A stretch of DNA of 64,000 bases from UBA11865 sp041570195 (GTDB lineage Bacteria > Chloroflexota > Anaerolineae > Promineifilales > Promineifilaceae). Both the position numbers and the translations under genes were made by a program. Positions 59,102-64,000 of the stretch are shown piece after piece. Positions within the stretch are counted from its first letter, which is position 1; the number at the start of each line of letters is the position of its first letter. The stretch covers positions 36,669-100,668 of the forward strand of contig JBFFWQ010000005.1 of the NCBI GenBank assembly GCA_041570195.1. Reading direction: 5' to 3'. The notes under the pieces are model-generated. The model did no database searches. It was not told where the DNA came from and saw only the letters and a list, made by a program, of their open reading frames with translations.

Positions 59102-59123
59102 CGATCGGTGCCCAGACCAGGTA

Positions 59124-60413
59124 TCACGCCTGGCCATTCCTGTCCGGTTCGTACAGGCCGACGATACGATTCCGGCGCTGCAGATACTTCTGTCGGACGC
59201 GCTCGATGTCTTCCAGCGTAACGGCCGCCAGGGCATCCAGCGTATGCTCGTACCAGCGATAATCGCCGGCCACGGCCTCGGCCATGCCGATCATCTGCGC
59301 CTGGCCGGTGACGCTCTCGCCGGCCAGCACATAAGCGGCCCGGGCTCGCTTAATCGCCTTGTCTAGTTCTTCCTGGGTCAGCGGATCCTCGCCCAGTCGA
59401 TCTAGCTCCTCTTGCAGTGCTGCTTCGATCTCAGTTAATGAACGGCCGGGCCTGGCAACGGCGTAGATGCTATACAGAAAAGGATCGATGCTGGGTGACA
59501 TACTGCCCGAAACGGCGGCGGCCAGATCGGTGGCCACCAGGGCTTTGTAGAGTCGCGAGCTCTTGTTGGTGGTGCCGCCGCCAAAAGCGCCTATGCCTCC
59601 GCCGCCGGCGTAGGCCGCGTCGAGTAGGACCAGCGGGTAAAAGTCTTCATGAGTCGCTTCAGGGACGCGGAAGCTGTAGATCAGATAGGCCGCGTCACCG
59701 GGCCCGTTGACGGTGACCCGTCGTTCACCGCGCAAAGGCGGCTCAGGCCGGATTAGGGGCTGGACGACTTCGGCCGCCGGGATGCGGCCGAAGTATCGCT
59801 CGATCTCGGCTAACATCGACTGGCCCTCAAAATCGCCGGCGACGACGATCACCGCGTTAGCCGGACTGTAGTAGTTGCGATAGTGGCTATAGAGATCGTC
59901 GCGACCCATTGTCTCAAGATCTGTTTCGTCGCCAATGATCTCATGATGGTAGGGGTGAATCCGAAAGGCGGCCGCCGTCAGTTCTTCTCTGAGCAAAAAC
60001 ATCGGCTGATTCTCATACATGTGCCGCTCAGAAATAATCACCGTTCGTTCCGCTTCGACATCCTCATCGGTCATCAAAGCGTTAACCATGCGGTCTGATT
60101 CGAGTCGCAGGGCCAGATCAATCCGATCAGAAGGCAGTGTTTCGTAATAGGCGGTGAAGTCGTGGGTCGTGAAGGCGTTCCAACGACCCCCTTCTCGTGA
60201 CACCAGTCGATCTAGCGAGCCGGGTGGAAACTCGGGTGAGCCACGAAACATCATATGCTCGACCCAGTGTGATACGCCGGTCGATCCAGGTTGTTCGTTG
60301 CGACTGCCGACCCGGTACCAGATCCAGAAGCTGGTTACCGGAGCGTGATGCATCTCGCGCAGCACGACGGTAAGCTCGTTATCTAAGCGGGTTTTTTGAA
60401 TAGGCTTGGTCAT
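59124..60413 (-). CDS. M16-family zinc peptidase, catalytic subunit
   Basis: The ATG at 60413 follows GGTGGAGAATAAA; a GTG four codons earlier is an alternative. The 429-residue protein has the inverted zinc motif HxxEH as HWVEH (H49, E52, H53) in STGVSHWVEHMMFRG, and the third ligand in the DVEAERTVI stretch. The second domain has AGGGGIGAFGGG and the glycine-rich loop NKSSRLYKALVATDLA. M16B peptidases degrade or process small unfolded peptides in a clam-shell chamber, usually as a heterodimer with a zinc-free partner. That partner is probably the protein at 55036-56310. Absence of a signal peptide suggests a cytosolic location. It heads the operon. Confidence 0.93.
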   Translation of the reverse strand: MTKPIQKTRLDNELTVVLREMHHAPVTSFWIWYRVGSRNEQPGSTGVSHWVEHMMFRGSPEFPPGSLDRLVSREGGRWNAFTTHDFTAYYETLPSDRIDLALRLESDRMVNALMTDEDVEAERTVIISERHMYENQPMFLLREELTAAAFRIHPYHHEIIGDETDLETMGRDDLYSHYRNYYSPANAVIVVAGDFEGQSMLAEIERYFGRIPAAEVVQPLIRPEPPLRGERRVTVNGPGDAAYLIYSFRVPEATHEDFYPLVLLDAAYAGGGGIGAFGGGTTNKSSRLYKALVATDLAAAVSGSMSPSIDPFLYSIYAVARPGRSLTEIEAALQEELDRLGEDPLTQEELDKAIKRARAAYVLAGESVTGQAQMIGMAEAVAGDYRWYEHTLDALAAVTLEDIERVRQKYLQRRNRIVGLYEPDRNGQA

Positions 60414-60553
60414 TTTATTCTCCACCGGGTCGATTTCTGACCTAATATTGTCGATTTCCTGGCTAGTAGAGACCAGGTCTTTTCCGCTTATGCCCAGATC
60501 AAAAAAGCATTAATGCCCGGTATCTTCTGCTACTTGGCCGTAGGGAAGCAACG

Positions 60554-60582
60554 ATTATAGCCCGATCAGCACCAAGGTTAAA
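60554..60582 (-). promoter_or_regulatory. promoter of the M16/lipoprotein/SpoIIE operon
   Basis: On the minus strand TTTAAC (60577-60582), 17 bp and TATAAT (60554-60559) are well placed for a housekeeping promoter. The predicted leader is about 130 nt. Confidence 0.65.
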
Positions 60583-60701
60583 GCGGTCGTGATTACATTC
60601 AGGGCCGCCGGTAAATGGCATCCTGCAAACGCAGCCTGTCTCATTACCAGCAAAGGTGCCTTTCTGTGCCCCGGATTTATGGCCAATACGGTTGAGTGGT
60701 T

Positions 60702-60709
60702 GGTATAAT
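60702..60709 (+). promoter_or_regulatory. extended -10 promoter of the DUF1269 gene
   Basis: The GGTATAAT at 60702-60709 has TATAAT at 60704-60709 and the preceding TGG that makes an extended -10. It points towards the DUF1269 gene with a leader of about 155 nt. Confidence 0.5.
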
Positions 60710-60870
60710 TAACTTCGAGCATTGCTTCCGCCAGTCTTCCGACGAGAGTGTCTCCTGGCGTTCATCGCCAGGATCGATTGTGACCGTGAAGCAAGTTACT
60801 ATGTTTGGCACCGCGAAGTGCTGCCGGGTCGATCAGCATTTTGCCCTGCATTTGCGAGGAGGAAGGGAAG

Positions 60871-61464
60871 ATGAGTGAAGAGAGTACGGCCAGTGAAGGA
60901 ATTCGGGTCATTGCTTTTACTGAAGAAGAGGCAGCGGCCGACGCGTTAGAGACGCTTGAGAAAGCGAAGAAGGACGAGGCCATTGACTTCTGGGATGCGG
61001 CCGTTATCCGGAAGGATGCGCGGGGACGGTATTATTATCATGAGACCAGAGACAGATCGACCCCCAAAGGGGCCGGTATTGGGGCAGTGATTGGCGGTTT
61101 GATTGGCATTCCAGGCGGCCCGGCCGGCATGGTGGTTGGCGCCGGGTTAGGGGCTAGTCTGGGGGCTTTTGCTGCTAATACAGACGCTGGCCTAAATGAT
61201 GAAACCGCGGAGGAACTCGGCCGCGCGCTGCAGGCCGGAAACTCGGCTCTGATCATCGTTTCTAGCCGTAAATATTTGGGCGCCATTCAAGAATATGCGG
61301 CTGAAGAAGAAACGACCGCTGCCATCAAGAAACTTACGACCGGTATTTCAGAGAACGTGGTTAAGGGCCAGAATGCAGCCTACCTGGTCACGGCCGCCGG
61401 CAGAAGTGTATCTTGTCGCCAGCTTGATGCCGAAGACGATATTGCCAAACTCATTGGCATTTGA
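60871..61464 (+). CDS. DUF1269-family membrane protein
   Basis: The ATG at 60871 follows GGAGGAAGGGAAG and gives 197 residues. The N-terminal half is a small ferredoxin-like fold (IRVIAFTEEEAAADALETLE, then DAAVIRKDARGRYYYHETRD). A hydrophobic Gly/Ala hairpin follows (GIGAVIGGLIGIPGGPAG and MVVGAGLGASLGAFAA). This is the layout of the DUF1269 family. The second half has LQAGNSALIIVSSRKYLG and a helical tail. The function is not established; members are often stress-induced. It is transcribed alone and followed by a strong hairpin. Confidence 0.85.
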   Translation: MSEESTASEGIRVIAFTEEEAAADALETLEKAKKDEAIDFWDAAVIRKDARGRYYYHETRDRSTPKGAGIGAVIGGLIGIPGGPAGMVVGAGLGASLGAFAANTDAGLNDETAEELGRALQAGNSALIIVSSRKYLGAIQEYAAEEETTAAIKKLTTGISENVVKGQNAAYLVTAAGRSVSCRQLDAEDDIAKLIGI

Positions 61465-61487
61465 CTTTTACCAGATTGGGCGCACAA

Positions 61488-61517
61488 ACGCCGTAGGTTT
61501 AAAAAAACCTACGGCGT
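61488..61517. terminator. perfect 13-bp hairpin between convergent genes
   Basis: ACGCCGTAGGTTT (61488-61500) and AAACCTACGGCGT (61505-61517) pair perfectly around a 4-nt A loop. It lies 24 bp after the DUF1269 stop and 44 bp before the stop of the convergent dehydrogenase. The arms end in T/A runs, so it may serve both directions, but no separate T-tail follows. Confidence 0.65.
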
Positions 61518-61560
61518 TGCACGCTTTGGGGTGTTTCGCTCAGCGGCCGGTCGCCAGGGA

Positions 61561-63006
61561 TCAAGCCAGCTTTTTAAGCGGCTGGCCGGCCGGCGCCGCC
61601 TGGCCGTTGCCACTTTTGGCCTGGCTTTGTGGCGGCGTGAGTAGTTGGCTGCCCACTGACAGGTAGCTGTAGCCTTTGCCAACCAATGCCCAGTGATCGG
61701 GGATCATACGCCGGCCGTCCATGATCAGGTACGGTGGCTGCACCGTCCGCTCGATGGTGCTGGATAGACCCCGGAATTCCTCCCAGTCGGTTGAGATAAA
61801 TACTGCATCGCTGTCCTGGATGGCTTCTTTCGGATTGGCGTGATAGGTGATCCGGTCAAAGAGGTGATTTTGCTCGGGGTCGAACCAGCGCCGGGCTTCG
61901 TCCATGGCCAGCGGGTCGTAGGCGCGAATAGCCGACACGCCGCGGGCCAACAACGTTTCGACCACTTTGAGAGCCGAGGAATCCCGCATATCGTTCGTCC
62001 GCTTCTTGAAAGCCAGGCCAAGCAGGGCCACTGATTTGTTGTTGAAGCGGAAGCCGGCCTCGTGGACGGCGCGGTCGATCAGGTAAGTCTTCTGAAATTC
62101 GTTGATATTGTAGACGGCCTGGAGCATATCGGTGGATCGACCGCTGCGGTTCAGCTGATAAATGAGCGACTGGATATCCTTGCCGAAGCAGCTGCCTCCA
62201 GCGCCGTTGCTCACGTAGGAGCCCCAGGTACTGATGCGGCCGTCGGCCGTGACGCCTAATTTCAAGTCCTCCATGCGCACATTGTCGAAGGTCTCGGCCA
62301 AGCGACCGCCCACGCCATTCCAGAACGAAATGTAGGTGAGCAGCAGGGCATTGGCCATATACTTAATACCCTCGGCCGTTTCGGGCGTGGTTTCGATGTA
62401 GCGAATGCGGACGTGGTTGACGAATTGCGGGTAGATGCGGCGCAGGATCTCGAAATCTTCTTCGGTGTCCGCCCCGACGACGACCCGATCCGGTTTGCGC
62501 GAGGCTTCGACGGCGTCGCCCTGGGGCAAGAACTCCGGATTGGAGGCCACGCCGAAGTTCTTGACGCCATGCTCCTTGAGTACCTGCTCTAATAGCCGGG
62601 CCGTGCCAACGGGTACGGTGCTCTTGTTCACCAATACGATACGCTGGCCGGTTGTGCGTTTGGCCAGCAGTCCACCCAGATGCCGGGCCGCCTTCAGGTA
62701 ATAGCTCAGGTCCGTGGATCCATCCAGCATCGGCGGCGTGGGCAGGCACATAAAAATGGCGTCCACGTCGTCGATGATCTTGTTCACCTCGGTCGTGAAG
62801 AACAAGTATTGGTCCAATTGCTCGGCAATGACGTTGGCCAATTCGGGCTCGTTGACGTGCTGCTCAATCTGGCCCCGATCGCCCGACTTGTAGGCGTTGA
62901 TCCGCTCTTCCGATATGTCGTAAGCGTGAACTTCGTGTCCATATTCAGAACAGACGGCAGCATGAGTCAGGCCGACAAAACCAGTTCCGACAACAATTAT
63001 TTTCAT
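61561..63006 (-). CDS. ugd: UDP-glucose 6-dehydrogenase family protein
   Basis: The ATG at 63006 (GGAG 10 nt upstream) gives 481 residues opening with the NAD motif MKIIVVGTGFVGLTHAAVCS. The middle domain has the ASNPEFLPQGDAV segment, and the active-site Cys lies in GAGGSCFGKDI. The C-terminal domain carries LGLAFKKRTNDMRDSSAL and STDWEEF. The enzyme oxidises a sugar nucleotide (most likely UDP-glucose to UDP-glucuronate) in two NAD+-dependent steps, supplying acidic sugars for exopolysaccharide. It fits the envelope-glycan genes elsewhere in the window. GDP-mannose or UDP-ManNAc as substrate is less likely but not excluded. Confidence 0.93.
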   Translation of the reverse strand: MKIIVVGTGFVGLTHAAVCSEYGHEVHAYDISEERINAYKSGDRGQIEQHVNEPELANVIAEQLDQYLFFTTEVNKIIDDVDAIFMCLPTPPMLDGSTDLSYYLKAARHLGGLLAKRTTGQRIVLVNKSTVPVGTARLLEQVLKEHGVKNFGVASNPEFLPQGDAVEASRKPDRVVVGADTEEDFEILRRIYPQFVNHVRIRYIETTPETAEGIKYMANALLLTYISFWNGVGGRLAETFDNVRMEDLKLGVTADGRISTWGSYVSNGAGGSCFGKDIQSLIYQLNRSGRSTDMLQAVYNINEFQKTYLIDRAVHEAGFRFNNKSVALLGLAFKKRTNDMRDSSALKVVETLLARGVSAIRAYDPLAMDEARRWFDPEQNHLFDRITYHANPKEAIQDSDAVFISTDWEEFRGLSSTIERTVQPPYLIMDGRRMIPDHWALVGKGYSYLSVGSQLLTPPQSQAKSGNGQAAPAGQPLKKLA

Positions 63007-63685
63007 CTTCAACAATCTCCTATCACCTGATACCGGGTATTCTGGCGGCGTTCATATGGACGGTTGAGTTCGGCACCGCCCAGGTCGCGGCCGGTACCAC
63101 GACCGCGGGATAAATAGTGGCTGCGCCGACCACCGGCCGGGCATCAATCTTAACTCTACTAGAAATCACGGCTATTACAAGCGATCAACGGCTTACTATT
63201 GTACTACCTTGCTTCTCTCAAGCCTGATAATCGCCTGTCGAATTTCGAAAATGCACATCGGTGATATTTGTCTATAAGAATATTGATGAGCAACACTTGA
63301 CTCTTGAGGTGATAGTGTGTTGAGACTTACCACAAGTGGAGTACGGGAGTAATGTAATCCTTCGGGAATTTCAACCGTCGGCTGACCAGTAACTGCAGGT
63401 TGGCACAATAGCGGCCAATGATAGAGGCGCCAGTTATGGTCTGGGCTAGGGGCGACGCAGCATCGAATCCCCACATCGAAATAAACGTCAATGAGACTCC
63501 TTGCGCGAAATCGCACAAGTTTGCCATACTGCCGCACACTTTCCCTGTTATGATGCAGTTAGACCTTATACGTGGAGGATTAGCCGGCATTCTATGTCTA
63601 TCACAATAATGGCGGGTCAATCCTATCTTGTGCCATCAGGATCACATCTCGCGACCCTGAGGACCTGGCTTGGAAGGAGGAAGCA
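63007..63685. other. AT-richer intergenic region without a supported gene
   Basis: These 679 bp separate the divergent dehydrogenase and secreted-protein genes and are clearly less GC-rich than the coding parts. ORFs of 63-113 codons occur on both strands around 63196-63620, but they overlap one another, lack ribosome-binding sites and match no family I recognise. TATGAT near 63551-63556 could be a -10 for the rightward gene. A decayed gene cannot be excluded. Confidence 0.4.
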
Positions 63686-64000
63686 ATGTCAAGGGCGAGC
63701 AAAGCAACACTTCTTATCGTTCTGATGGTTGGGCTAAGCATTTGGCTGGTAGCGGTGGCCGCGCAAACAGGAGCTCAAGAAGCCACAAATCAGCGGTCGG
63801 TTGATAGGCAGAAGCTGAATACGCAGAATGAGATTCACATCTCTCGCCAAGCCGATGATGCCATAGATACGGCCGAGCTGACCCTAAGTCCTAGAACGGA
63901 CTTAACTCCCACTGCGTCATATAGCAGCTTCTTGCCTCTTGTCACAACGCCGCCTCCGATAACCAACGGCGATTTCGAATTAGGCCCAGTGGCCTGGGGG
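63686..64000 (+). CDS. secreted protein with FLPLV motif and CBM-like start (truncated by window end)
   Basis: The ATG at 63686 follows AAGGAGGAAGCA and 105 codons are open to the right edge. A signal peptide (residues 1-30, with the hydrophobic core LLIVLMVGLSIWLVAVAA) is followed by a polar stretch. YSSFLPLVTTPPPITNGDFE comes next. The ITNGDFELGPVAW segment resembles the NLLTNPSFEGDYSS start of the jelly-roll domains in the two anchored surface proteins at 42380-45442, so a CBM-like domain probably begins here. The rest is outside the window. Confidence 0.8.
   Translation, partial: MSRASKATLLIVLMVGLSIWLVAVAAQTGAQEATNQRSVDRQKLNTQNEIHISRQADDAIDTAELTLSPRTDLTPTASYSSFLPLVTTPPPITNGDFELGPVAWG

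Larger units (their letters stand above)
60414..60870. other. divergent promoter region, no gene
   Basis: The 457 bp between the M16 gene (leftward) and the DUF1269 gene (rightward) contain one promoter for each. The two face away from each other and stand about 150 bp apart. I see no coding sequence or repeat. Confidence 0.6.

Noticed and set aside
63196..63620. Small ORFs on both strands before the last gene
   Set aside because: They overlap each other, lack ribosome-binding sites and lie in AT-richer DNA; a decayed gene is possible but not supported.

Overview
The window reads as a gene-dense, GC-rich chromosome segment from a free-living bacterium, most likely a Chloroflexota (Anaerolineae-like) genome or MAG. 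This placement is inference. It rests on the many secreted proteins with Thr/Pro-rich linkers and (Y/F)LP motifs, on the GT39, PTPS-related and DUF2723 multi-membrane glycosyltransferase families, on NarL/HisKA_3 signalling and on multiheme cytochromes. I saw no rRNA, tRNA, CRISPR array, insertion sequence or phage gene.

Layout. 1-6432 is a respiratory locus. On the minus strand it has a NapC/NirT-type cytochrome (cut by the left edge) and an octaheme collagen-like lipoprotein. A 42-residue membrane protein follows, and then a plus-strand set: octaheme cytochrome, Tat-exported four-cluster ferredoxin, NrfD-type quinone-interacting membrane protein and a small membrane/Cys protein. The order resembles the Hmc/Tmc/Nrf transmembrane electron conduits, but no catalytic molybdoenzyme is present. 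6541-8773 is a NarX/NarL-like two-component pair, and 9002-10951 is a TIGR03960-like radical SAM protein. 11026-17489 is a minus-strand envelope operon: O-antigen ligase-like protein, DUF2723 glycosyltransferase-like protein, PKD protein and a two-domain glycosidase-like lipoprotein. A CBM9-like anchored protein follows.

19522-30709 holds a propionyl/methylmalonyl-CoA module: carboxyltransferase, biotin carboxylase, biotin carrier, and further right the mutase catalytic subunit and epimerase. Between them lie a CYTH protein, an M20 peptidase, a PlsY-like acyltransferase and a PEP-utilising kinase of rifampin-phosphotransferase architecture. Together the module would convert propionyl-CoA towards succinyl-CoA. 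30710-31903 contains several strong hairpins and a candidate small RNA on the minus strand.

30999-36573 is a mixed housekeeping stretch: NYN nuclease, GNAT, double-HTH regulator, GPH symporter, class IV aminotransferase and peroxiredoxin. 36602-48781 is an envelope region with an SBP3/FW/Ig sensor-like protein, a PTPS-related giant membrane protein, two anchored surface proteins with SdrD-like domains, a GT39 and a GT4. 48959-52833 is a three-gene operon with a membrane TPR protein, an unusual LuxR-HTH/transmembrane/Kelch protein and a soluble TPR protein. 52941-60413 is a minus-strand block with a split active/inactive M16 peptidase pair around a SpoIIE phosphatase and a lipoprotein, followed by acpS, an alpha/beta hydrolase and a PIG-L deacetylase. 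The right end has a DUF1269 protein, a UDP-glucose dehydrogenase and the start of a secreted protein.

The least conventional signals are the paired small membrane proteins flanking the cytochrome/NrfD operon, the hairpins with a conserved C-rich loop and the candidate RNA at 30710-30912, and the LuxR-Kelch transmembrane regulator with its TPR partners.
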